A stretch of 5,557 bases of DNA from Gemmataceae bacterium (GTDB taxonomy: Bacteria > Planctomycetota > Planctomycetia > Gemmatales > Gemmataceae). Under the pieces are notes generated by a model that worked only from the letters and a program-made list of their open reading frames with translations, did not search any database and was not told the DNA's origin. Positions 1-5,557 of the stretch are shown piece by piece. The stretch is taken from positions 1-5,557 of the forward strand of contig JAFMJU010000280.1 of NCBI GenBank assembly GCA_017853285.1. Direction: 5' to 3'. The translations under genes and the position numbers were made by a program. Numbering within the stretch: the first letter of the stretch is position 1; each line of letters starts with the position of its first letter.

Positions 1-615
1 GTGGTCATCGATTGCTCCGGGAGCATGGGGCCCTACCCGGGCTCCCCGGGCAAGATCGCGGAGGTGGCAGACTCCTTGGAAAAGGTCCTGGGAAGTCTGC
101 CCTCGGGTATCCAGCTCACCGTGTGGGTTTTTGGTCAGGCGGAGGGACCCAGGCGCACCGTGGATGTGCCCGAAGACGGGATCCGGGTGCTAATGGGCCC
201 CACCGTCCTGGGTGAGGATCGCGCCCAAATGGCCAAGCGCCTGGCCAATCGTTTCCGCAGCGGTGAGATCGTGCCCTGGAACAAGTCGCCAATTCTCGCC
301 TCCATGGCCAAGGCCGCCAAGGCGATGGAATCCACCGCGGGGGAACCGGGTCCCAAGACCATGCTGGTCTTGACGGACGGCGCCGACAACTGCGCCGAGG
401 GCGACAAATCGCTCAATCCGGAGAAACTGCCCACGGAGGCCCTCATCGCCAAGATCCTGGCCGGCACCGGCATCAGTGTTCGCGTGATCGGCTACAGGAC
501 CGGTGAGGAGGAGGAAAAGGCCAGGAAGGATTTCTCCGGGCTCACCAAGTTGTCGCCTCCGGGCAGTTATGTTTCCGCGCAGGATCTTCCCGGACTGGTC
601 AGCGAGATGGAGAAG
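1..615 (+). other. vWA domain with near-complete MIDAS site
   Basis: This is the part of the first gene that encodes the vWA fold, visible residues ~1-205. The first MIDAS element is D4-C-S6-G-S8. The second is S96 before P97, a conservative replacement of the usual Thr. The third is D126 in TDG. Alternating hydrophobic strands at 38-45, 120-126 and 158-165 are separated by amphipathic helices, as in the Rossmann-like vWA fold. The ending, with GSYVSAQDLPGLVSEME (188-204), resembles the usual vWA finish in which a small strand precedes the last helix. Metal binding looks intact, so a role in metal-dependent protein binding is plausible. The first strand is cut by the window edge. Confidence 0.88.
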
Positions 616-1716
616 TCGTTGCGGCGCGAGATCCTCTTCCAGTTGGAGGACCGGTTCAATCTCCCTCCTTCCGGCATGCCGCCGGACGGTTATCCCGCGG
701 CCCTTCCAGGTTTTGCCGACAAATGGATCAGGCCCCCCTTGCAGCCTGGCGAGTACCTCGTCCGGGCGGGCAGGTTGACACCCCCCGTCGGCACGGTGCG
801 GCTGGGTGAATCGGAATCCCTGTTGCTGGGCCTTCGCAAGGAGGGCGGATTGCGGCGGCTGGGGATGGCTGGTGACAGCCCGTCCAGGCCGCGCTCCGTT
901 TCCGGGGCCTGGACCGCGGCGTTGCTCCAAAACCGAGATGGCAAGGGGTCGGCCCAACGGTTCGCCGTATTGGAAAAGGACTGGAGCGGGGACGAATTCG
1001 ATTTGGCAGTCGCAAGACCGGGGCTGGTGTGGTGGGAAATGGATGCCGCCGGCAAACCGGTTGCCAACCGCGTGGTCGACCTGGCAGGTTATCCGTCGCC
1101 GGCTTGGGCGGTGAACTCGACCTGGTGGCCAACCGAGCCGGAAACCGGGGCGCCATCCCGAGGCGGCCTGACTGTCTGGTGGTCGGAAACCACATCCGCG
1201 CCGACCGAGACAGCCTTGGCCCGCGGCCGCGATTTCAAGGCGGCCAGCGACTTGCGGAACAAGTCTGTCCAGGTCGGTGGCTCCTCATGCCTGGTGGAGT
1301 CTGTCTCCGTTGAAAACCGCCTGGTGCTCATCGATGGGGAGAATGTCGAGCCAAAGCCGGCCCTGGTCGTCAGGACCCGGATGAATATTCAGTCCGGTGA
1401 CAGTTCCGCCCAGATTCCTGACATCAGGCCCTCCGGAATTCCGGGCTTGAATCGTGAGGTCCACCTGTTCGGCGATTCTGGCAAGGTCATGACTGTTTTT
1501 TGGCCGTTCCAACCCACTGATTTCGACAAGCTGGAAGGCCTGGGTTTTTCCTCCCTGGCGGCCCTGAAAAAAACCGCGGCATCCACCGGCCGGATGATCC
1601 AGATGAAGGACATGGGCCCGCCCGATGCCAATGATGTCAGACCGAGACCCGCGCTGGACCGGCAAAAGCCTTCCGGACCTGTTGGTGCGGCCACCGGCGG
1701 CCCGGCAAAACCATGA
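1..1716 (+). CDS. vWA domain protein with beta-rich C-terminal extension, 5'-truncated by the window
   Basis: The frame is open from base 1 to the TGA at 1714-1716 (571 codons visible). The GTG at base 1 is probably not the true start: the MIDAS motif DCSGSMG begins at visible residue 4, whereas a vWA domain needs a full first beta strand before it, and a secretion or membrane signal would lie further upstream. Visible residues ~1-205 form a vWA domain: D4-x-S6-x-S8, strand QLTVWVFG (38-45), a SPI loop at 96-98 where the third MIDAS residue (usually Thr) would sit, LVLTDGADN (122-130) with D126, strand ISVRVIGY (158-165), and the closing helix. vWA domains bind protein ligands through a divalent metal. 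Residues ~210-540 match no family I recognise; PGEYLV (249-254) suggests Ig- or transthyretin-like beta folds. The tail (~541-571) is Pro/Gly/Ala-rich. The gene overlaps the next one by 4 bases. The vWA call is firm; the cellular role is unknown. Confidence 0.93.
   Translation: MVIDCSGSMGPYPGSPGKIAEVADSLEKVLGSLPSGIQLTVWVFGQAEGPRRTVDVPEDGIRVLMGPTVLGEDRAQMAKRLANRFRSGEIVPWNKSPILASMAKAAKAMESTAGEPGPKTMLVLTDGADNCAEGDKSLNPEKLPTEALIAKILAGTGISVRVIGYRTGEEEEKARKDFSGLTKLSPPGSYVSAQDLPGLVSEMEKSLRREILFQLEDRFNLPPSGMPPDGYPAALPGFADKWIRPPLQPGEYLVRAGRLTPPVGTVRLGESESLLLGLRKEGGLRRLGMAGDSPSRPRSVSGAWTAALLQNRDGKGSAQRFAVLEKDWSGDEFDLAVARPGLVWWEMDAAGKPVANRVVDLAGYPSPAWAVNSTWWPTEPETGAPSRGGLTVWWSETTSAPTETALARGRDFKAASDLRNKSVQVGGSSCLVESVSVENRLVLIDGENVEPKPALVVRTRMNIQSGDSSAQIPDIRPSGIPGLNREVHLFGDSGKVMTVFWPFQPTDFDKLEGLGFSSLAALKKTAASTGRMIQMKDMGPPDANDVRPRPALDRQKPSGPVGAATGGPAKP
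628..1620 (+). other. Unassigned, probably beta-rich region of the vWA protein
   Basis: Residues ~210-540 of the first gene follow the vWA domain. Short hydrophobic stretches alternate with Gly/Pro/Asp turns: PGEYLV at 249-254, ESLLLGL at 272-278, RLVLIDGENV at 440-449, HLFGDSGKVMTVFWPF at 488-503. This suggests two or more beta-sandwich-like units. Three Trp-Trp pairs fall within about 50 residues (344-345, 375-376, 393-394). I recognise no enzyme motif. It could be a ligand-binding or structural module of an envelope protein; the function is not assigned. Confidence 0.5.
1713..1716 (+). promoter_or_regulatory. ATGA stop/start overlap (translational coupling)
   Basis: The TGA of the vWA gene and the ATG of the pseudo-caspase gene share bases in an ATGA. 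In the downstream frame the nearest upstream stop is TGA at 1632-1634, and no ATG, GTG or TTG lies between it and 1713, so this ATG is the first possible start. The bases just before it (GGCCCGGCAAAACC) contain no good Shine-Dalgarno sequence. This favours re-initiation by ribosomes ending the upstream gene, which would tie expression of the two proteins together. Confidence 0.85.
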
Positions 1717-4700
1717 GCCAGGTGCCACCCAAGAGCGACTCGCCATCCGGCCCCGCCACCGGTGCTGAATCGTCGGATAGTCTTGGCCAGGGGCTTTCCC
1801 CGGCATGGCTGGAAAACCCGCCATCTTCCGATTCCCCCAATCGCCCTGGGAAATCCAACCTGCGGGCCCTGGTTCTCGCCCCGTTGCTTCTGGCGCTCAT
1901 GGGTTCCACCTTGGGCTTCATCTCGTGGATCGGTCGGGTCCAGACCCCGATGCTGTTCACGGTGATGGTGACCGAGTACGAACAGCCGTGGATCATCCCG
2001 GTGCCCTTGGGGCAGAAGGACCGTCAAATCCTGACCTCCGGCAGGGTGTTTGACCGGGTCCATCCGGTGCCTGCCGCAAGCCTCGACCGCCAGCAGATTC
2101 TGGCAATATTGACCGAGGTTGAAAAAGTCGGACCCCGGGAAAATGTGGTGGTTTATGTCTCGGCGAGGGCGATCGCCGGGCCGGATGGCAAGCTGCTGTT
2201 GCTACCTTCCGATGCAAGGGTGGAAAACCTCAGGGGAAGCCCGACTATCCTCAACACGGTGGCCCTGGAGGACCTCTTCCGCTCCCTGGCCAGATGCCCG
2301 GCCTCTCGCAAGCTGCTGGTGCTGGATATCTTCAACCCGCTGATCAGCGTTCCCCAGGGGATTCTGCAGATTGACTTGCCGGGCGCCTGCATGGCGGAGC
2401 TCGAGGCCTTCCAGAAGGATGGTGCCAACCCGTTCCATGTGCTGATGACCTGCGCGCCTGGCCAGCGCAGTTTCGCCAGCCAGGCGATTGACTCCAGCCC
2501 CTTCTGCCACTTCCTGGCGAAGGCTGTCAACGGCGAGCTTCCAGCCATCCGCGGCTCCAATCTGAACCGATACGGCAAGGTGTACCTTTCCGACCTGCAG
2601 GATGTGCTGGTTCGGCATGTCGATCGCTGGACCTCCTTTTGCAACCTGGCCCGCCAGACGCCCCTGATGCTTGGCACCGGCCCAGACATGCTCCTTGGTC
2701 TTCCGAAGATCCGCTATGTCCCCAGCCAAGTGATCGCCTCGAAGGTCTCGGAGAATTGGACCAGCCTGAAGGGTTGGATCCCCTTCATGGGCCCCAGGAA
2801 GCCGGCGGATGACCCCGAGGGAACCGCCGCCGGCGCCCAAACCGACGGGGATTCCGGGGAGGTTGCACGAAAAACTGATGGATCAAGTCCGGCCGGCGGC
2901 GGCGAGGCCGCCGTTGCTGCAGCAGGGAAAAAGGATGCCGAATCACCGGCCAAGGACGACGCGAAGAAGGCCGAAGCCGGCGCCAAGCCGGGTGCCGGCG
3001 CGGGTGACAATACCGCCGAGGCCGAAAAGAAGGATAAGAAACAGGGAAAACCTGCGGCAGATTCCGGGGTTGCCGCTGGCGGCGCCGGCCCTTCCCAGGC
3101 TGGGGACCCTGCCAAGGTGCTCCAGATCCCGCCAGAGGTCGAGGCCGCTTGGGAGCTCCTTGATAAATGGACCTCGGAGCGTGTCGAGGTGGATTACCCG
3201 CGACTGATGAACCGGCTTGCCGACCAGGCCCGGCAAGGGTTGCTCTACCACCTGCTCGGAGTCGACCGGAAGAACTATGTCGAGCAGTTGCGCTACGAGA
3301 CCGGGCTCATCCGGGCCGAGCTGGAGCGCCGCAAATCCGAGCTGCCCAGCCCGGGCGTCATGCCCTCCCTCGGCATGATGATGGCCGAGGGGGTGCTGGC
3401 ACAGACACCTGAACCGATGGTCAAATCCCTGCAAAAGGCGATACTCTCGGTTGACCCGGCCAAGATTTCCGGGCCGGACGGGGCCGCCATGGTCCAGAAG
3501 GCGGCTGAGGAGTGGACAAAGGCGAACCCGGCGGCGGGCAAGGCCGACATCGAGCTGGCTTGCGTCAACGCCATGATCAACCTGCCCGACACGGTTGCCG
3601 CCAACTGGAGGGCCGCCGCCGAAATCCTTTTCAAGCTCCGAGGGGAACCGAGGACCTCCGAGGGCAGGCTGCTGATGCGACTCGGCGGCTCGACCACCGC
3701 CTCGGTAGCCGCGCCGGATCTCGCCCAGACCTGCCTGTCCACCTCCCTGCGTTGCAACCAGGCGGCCGCGCGTTGGCGGTGCTATTCAAGGATCGGTTCC
3801 ATCATGGATAGCATGATGGAGAACTGCTCCGACGGAACCTGGCTGGTCGAGTACAGCCCCAGTCTCCACGCCTCGGAAGCCAGCGCGCTGCTTTCCGAGG
3901 CGAGGCGCTCCGCCATCTTCGTCGAGGGATTCGAACAGGTCTTCAACGAGTCACGGTCCATCATCTGGCAGGCGGTGCAGGATTTCTCGGCCTTCGAATC
4001 GTTCCCGCTCGGTCTGCCCGCCGGCTGGGACAAATACGCCGACCGTATGGAGCAAATGATCGAGCTTTTCGAGCAACTGGAATCCGCCAGCGAGCTTCCC
4101 CGTGTCGAGATCGAAAAGATTGTCAGTCGCCTTCGAACTGCCGCGCAGGATCTGGCGAAGAGCTACCAGGAAGTGCATGTGGCGGTCCAGACCGAGGGTA
4201 TCCAGGAATTCGTCCGCATCTCGGGGTCGGGGAATGTGTCGCCCGCGGTACTACCCGAGGTGGAGTCCGCCCTGCGCCTTGGCGGCCAACCGCTGAAAAA
4301 CCGCCTCACCCTGATCACCTGCTATCTGAAGATCCAGCAGAGGGTGGTGGGCAAGATCCAGGCCATCGAGAATCAGGAGCGGTCCGATGGCACCCCGGCG
4401 CCGGCACGCCCGGATTACGACCAGACCGACCCGTCCCGGTCGGAGCAGCGCTCGGCCTACAACCTCGAGCGTGTCAGTTTCATCACAGAGCGTCTCAGGC
4501 TGCTTGGGGTGCCGGAAGCCGAACTGGCGCCGCTTCGGGTGAAAGGGGAAACCGGTCCGGGCACCTTGGGATTGCGAGAGGCGGTTGACAAGGGAGGCGT
4601 GATCTCCAGGCTTTTCCTGGTAAAAGTGCCCGAGCTTATCGAGGCTGACCGACGGATCGCCTTCCGGGCAAACCTGGCTTATCCAGGCTGGCTCTCCAAC

Positions 4701-5557
4701 AAGACCCTCGACCAGCCGGGAAGCAATCCGGCCGGCAAGGTCATACGGGAAGAGCGCGAAAACTACCTTTTCTGGGTGGTGAGCCGGCTCCGGCACCAAA
4801 GCCGGATGGGATTGGACAAGGATTTTTCCTCCGAGATGGCTGGATTTTTTGGCAACAAGTTCAACATCCAGGGCATTTCGGATTTGTCAATCATCCCCGT
4901 AAAGCCGGTCCCCTTGCGATTGCCCGGGGAGGAGACCACGGTCCAAGTCCACTGGACCGGCGACCTGATCCGTTACGAGGATGTCGCCGCCAGCGTGCTG
5001 CGCGGCTCCCTGGGGCCATTCAGCGCCTCAATCCGGGGAGCCCGTCCTTCCGGCGCCGGGGGTACCGTCGAAGTGGCGCTCAGTAGAGACCCGTCAGCGG
5101 TTGTCCCGACCAGGGTAGGTTACGACTTTGTCCTCGAATTCAGGAACGGTTCGCGCAGGTGGTACGGCCTGGTGGCCATTCTTCCCGATGACGATGGTTC
5201 GCGGCCTTCTCTGGTGATCTCTGATCCGGGCGAGGATGGAAGTGTCTACGGGGATACCCTGCCGTTGCGCGGTTCCGGGTCCAAAAAGGCAATCACGGTG
5301 CGCCTCAGGCAGGATTCCGGAAAGGCGGAGAACCTGGCCATAACCATCAGCCCATCCAGGTCAGCGCCCGCGGATATGTGGGGCCCTGCCAATCTTGCCC
5401 TGCCGACGGGCATTTCCAGCAACCTGCCCTTCGATGGATTCCTGTCCGGGGTTGGACAGTTGCCTGCGGGGGGTAATCCTCCAGAAAAAACGCAGCCGGC
5501 GGTACCGCGCAGGATGAACGCCCCTGGCGAGTTGCTGTTTGAGATCAGGGATCTGGC
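1713..5557 (+). CDS. Large membrane-anchored pseudo-caspase (peptidase C14-like) protein, 3'-truncated by the window
   Basis: The frame runs from ATG 1713 to the window end without a stop (1281 codons plus two bases); the C-terminus lies beyond. Order of parts: Ser/Pro/Gly-rich N-terminus (1-50), a single transmembrane helix (~52-74), a caspase-like domain (~80-333), a low-complexity charged linker (~361-468), a mainly helical region (~470-1060), and a beta-rich region (~1061 onward). The caspase assignment rests on correctly spaced landmarks: VVVYVS (145-150), LLLLPSDA (161-168), LLVLD (201-205), VLMTCAPGQ (243-251), FCHFL (264-268) and RQTPLM (314-319). The catalytic dyad is missing: R152 stands for the His of SGHG and F207 for the Cys of DACHS, so proteolysis by this domain is not expected. 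K47 and R51 precede the helix, which predicts an N-in topology with the bulk outside the cytoplasmic membrane. It is coupled to the vWA gene by ATGA. Fold assignment is fairly sure; the biological role is unknown. Confidence 0.9.
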   Translation, partial: MSQVPPKSDSPSGPATGAESSDSLGQGLSPAWLENPPSSDSPNRPGKSNLRALVLAPLLLALMGSTLGFISWIGRVQTPMLFTVMVTEYEQPWIIPVPLGQKDRQILTSGRVFDRVHPVPAASLDRQQILAILTEVEKVGPRENVVVYVSARAIAGPDGKLLLLPSDARVENLRGSPTILNTVALEDLFRSLARCPASRKLLVLDIFNPLISVPQGILQIDLPGACMAELEAFQKDGANPFHVLMTCAPGQRSFASQAIDSSPFCHFLAKAVNGELPAIRGSNLNRYGKVYLSDLQDVLVRHVDRWTSFCNLARQTPLMLGTGPDMLLGLPKIRYVPSQVIASKVSENWTSLKGWIPFMGPRKPADDPEGTAAGAQTDGDSGEVARKTDGSSPAGGGEAAVAAAGKKDAESPAKDDAKKAEAGAKPGAGAGDNTAEAEKKDKKQGKPAADSGVAAGGAGPSQAGDPAKVLQIPPEVEAAWELLDKWTSERVEVDYPRLMNRLADQARQGLLYHLLGVDRKNYVEQLRYETGLIRAELERRKSELPSPGVMPSLGMMMAEGVLAQTPEPMVKSLQKAILSVDPAKISGPDGAAMVQKAAEEWTKANPAAGKADIELACVNAMINLPDTVAANWRAAAEILFKLRGEPRTSEGRLLMRLGGSTTASVAAPDLAQTCLSTSLRCNQAAARWRCYSRIGSIMDSMMENCSDGTWLVEYSPSLHASEASALLSEARRSAIFVEGFEQVFNESRSIIWQAVQDFSAFESFPLGLPAGWDKYADRMEQMIELFEQLESASELPRVEIEKIVSRLRTAAQDLAKSYQEVHVAVQTEGIQEFVRISGSGNVSPAVLPEVESALRLGGQPLKNRLTLITCYLKIQQRVVGKIQAIENQERSDGTPAPARPDYDQTDPSRSEQRSAYNLERVSFITERLRLLGVPEAELAPLRVKGETGPGTLGLREAVDKGGVISRLFLVKVPELIEADRRIAFRANLAYPGWLSNKTLDQPGSNPAGKVIREERENYLFWVVSRLRHQSRMGLDKDFSSEMAGFFGNKFNIQGISDLSIIPVKPVPLRLPGEETTVQVHWTGDLIRYEDVAASVLRGSLGPFSASIRGARPSGAGGTVEVALSRDPSAVVPTRVGYDFVLEFRNGSRRWYGLVAILPDDDGSRPSLVISDPGEDGSVYGDTLPLRGSGSKKAITVRLRQDSGKAENLAITISPSRSAPADMWGPANLALPTGISSNLPFDGFLSGVGQLPAGGNPPEKTQPAVPRRMNAPGELLFEIRDL
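1866..1934 (+). other. Transmembrane helix / uncleaved signal anchor
   Basis: Residues 52-74 of the second gene (from ALVLAPLLLALMG to SWIG) form an uninterrupted hydrophobic stretch of helix length. K47 and R51 sit directly before it and R76 just after. There is no clear small-x-small cleavage site followed by a polar mature start, and no lipobox Cys. I read it as a signal anchor with the first ~50 residues in the cytoplasm. No second hydrophobic span of similar length is visible in the remaining ~1200 residues. Confidence 0.8.
1950..2711 (+). other. Catalytically dead caspase-like (C14) domain
   Basis: Residues ~80-333 of the second gene. The first strand (MLFTVMVTEYE, 80-90) lies about six residues after the membrane helix. 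The strand that should end in the catalytic SGHG instead reads SARA (150-153, Arg codon AGG at 2166-2168). The strand that should read LxLDACHSG reads LVLDIFNPL (202-210, Phe codon TTC at 2331-2333). The flanking fold signatures are kept: DGKLLLLPSDA (158-168), TVALEDLFRSL (182-192), VLMTCAPGQRSF (243-254), FCHFLAKAVNGE (264-275), and the closing VYLSDLQDVLV...RQTP region (290-317). Inactive orthocaspases with other dyad substitutions are known in bacteria, for example cyanobacteria; an Arg/Phe pair is not one I know. C247 is the only Cys in a conserved fold motif, but it is not at the nucleophile position. Confidence 0.75.
2793..3116 (+). other. Low-complexity Ala/Gly/Lys/Glu/Asp linker
   Basis: Residues ~361-468 of the second gene are almost entirely Ala, Gly, Lys, Glu, Asp, Pro, Ser and Thr, with no aromatic residue and almost no large hydrophobic one. 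Sub-patterns such as AKDDAKKAEAGAKPGAGAG (413-431) and AEAEKKDKKQGKPAAD (435-450) recur loosely, without an exact tandem unit. It separates the caspase-like domain from the helical region and is best read as a disordered, mixed-charge spacer. The reading frame stays open and codon use resembles the flanks, so it is not a frameshift artefact. Confidence 0.85.
3120..4892 (+). other. Long helical region of unknown family
   Basis: Residues ~470-1060 of the second gene are rich in Leu, Ala, Glu, Arg and Gln with amphipathic spacing. Clear helices include 521-544 (NYVEQLRYETGLIRAELERR and following, likely coiled coil), 773-792, 796-822 and 911-931. A Pro/Asp/Ser break (about 889-910) may separate two sub-domains. 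Six cysteines occur here (617, 674, 681, 690, 705, 870). I see no ATPase, kinase, TPR-consensus or WD-repeat motif. It may be a helical scaffold for protein-protein contacts; the family is not recognised. Confidence 0.5.
4893..5557 (+). other. Beta-rich C-terminal region, cut by the window end
   Basis: From residue ~1061 of the second gene the composition changes from helical to beta-like. Alternating strands with Gly/Asp/Pro turns appear: PVPLRLPGEETTVQVHWTGD (1065-1084), VGYDFVLEF (1135-1143), WYGLVAILPDDD (1150-1161), SLVISD (1166-1171), AITVRLRQ (1193-1200), NLAITIS (1207-1213). The phrase PGEETTVQVHW resembles the opening strands of Ig-like or cadherin-like sandwich domains of surface proteins, but no family can be fixed. 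A Pro/Gly-rich stretch (~1250-1272) precedes the window end, where the frame is still open (GAG ATC AGG GAT CTG GC), so more domain(s) follow. Confidence 0.5.

Noticed and set aside
190..957. 255-codon - strand open frame opposite the vWA gene
   Set aside because: It mirrors the vWA coding frame, and its His/Gly/Arg/Gln-rich translation is typical of an antisense shadow.
1690..1760. Promoter or terminator between the two genes
   Set aside because: There is no intergenic space (4-base overlap), and I saw no stem-loop followed by a T run or clear -35/-10 boxes.
1285..2063. Overlapping - strand open frames (179 and 224 codons) spanning the junction of the two genes
   Set aside because: Translations are rich in Gly/Arg/Pro without domain motifs, and the + strand is coding throughout with a clean ATGA junction.
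2118..2345. Active caspase/metacaspase protease
   Set aside because: The domain fits the fold, but the His and Cys positions are Arg and Phe, so the call was lowered to pseudo-protease.
2202..2840. 212-codon open frame on the - strand
   Set aside because: It lies wholly opposite the well-supported caspase-like gene. Long antisense frames are expected in GC-rich coding DNA, and its translation shows no recognisable domain.
2830..3110. Tandem DNA repeat or CRISPR-like array in the low-complexity stretch
   Set aside because: GCC/AAG/GGC-rich triplets recur because of amino-acid bias, but no exact direct repeat with regular spacing is present.
2809..3207. 132-codon + strand frame in the linker region
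   Set aside because: An Arg/Pro-rich out-of-frame reading of the low-complexity linker; the main frame passes through without interruption.
1..5557. vWA-MoxR-associated (VMAP-type) ternary conflict system
   Set aside because: Such systems need a MoxR AAA+ ATPase and a VMAP protein. No Walker A/B motif or matching partner is visible, so naming this system would go beyond the evidence.

Overview
The window is GC-rich, almost fully coding on the + strand, and open at both ends. It holds two genes: the 3' part of a von Willebrand factor A (vWA) protein, and the 5' part of a very large membrane-anchored protein with a caspase-like (peptidase C14 / metacaspase-type) domain. The codon choice (GCC, CTG, GAG, ATC), the large low-complexity multidomain proteins, and the pairing of vWA with a caspase-fold protein fit a large-genome bacterium of the Planctomycetota type. 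This is an inference from style; no taxonomic marker is present.

Layout. Positions 1-1716 encode the vWA protein, whose start lies upstream of the window. Its vWA domain opens on the MIDAS motif DCSGSMG and fills about 205 residues. It is followed by a long, probably beta-rich region of unknown function and a Pro/Gly/Ala tail. Its stop codon overlaps the start of the second gene in an ATGA tetranucleotide (1713-1716). The second gene reads without a stop from 1713 to the window end (1281 codons plus two bases). It has a ~50-residue Ser/Pro-rich N-terminus, one transmembrane helix (residues ~52-74), a caspase-like domain (~80-333), a ~108-residue Ala/Gly/Lys/Glu/Asp linker, a long mostly helical region with 11 cysteines counted across the caspase fold and this region, and the start of a beta-rich C-terminal region.

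The main observation is that the caspase-like domain keeps the fold's landmark motifs but has lost both catalytic residues. The SGHG histidine position is arginine (R152) and the DACHS cysteine position is phenylalanine (F207). It should therefore be a pseudo-caspase: a structural, binding or regulatory module rather than a protease. By the positive-inside rule most of the protein would lie outside the cytoplasmic membrane.

Working model (inference): the two genes are co-transcribed and translationally coupled, and their products may act together at the cell envelope. The vWA domain would supply metal-dependent protein binding and the pseudo-caspase protein a large membrane-tethered scaffold. 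No RNA genes, mobile elements, CRISPR arrays, terminators or non-coding stretches were seen.
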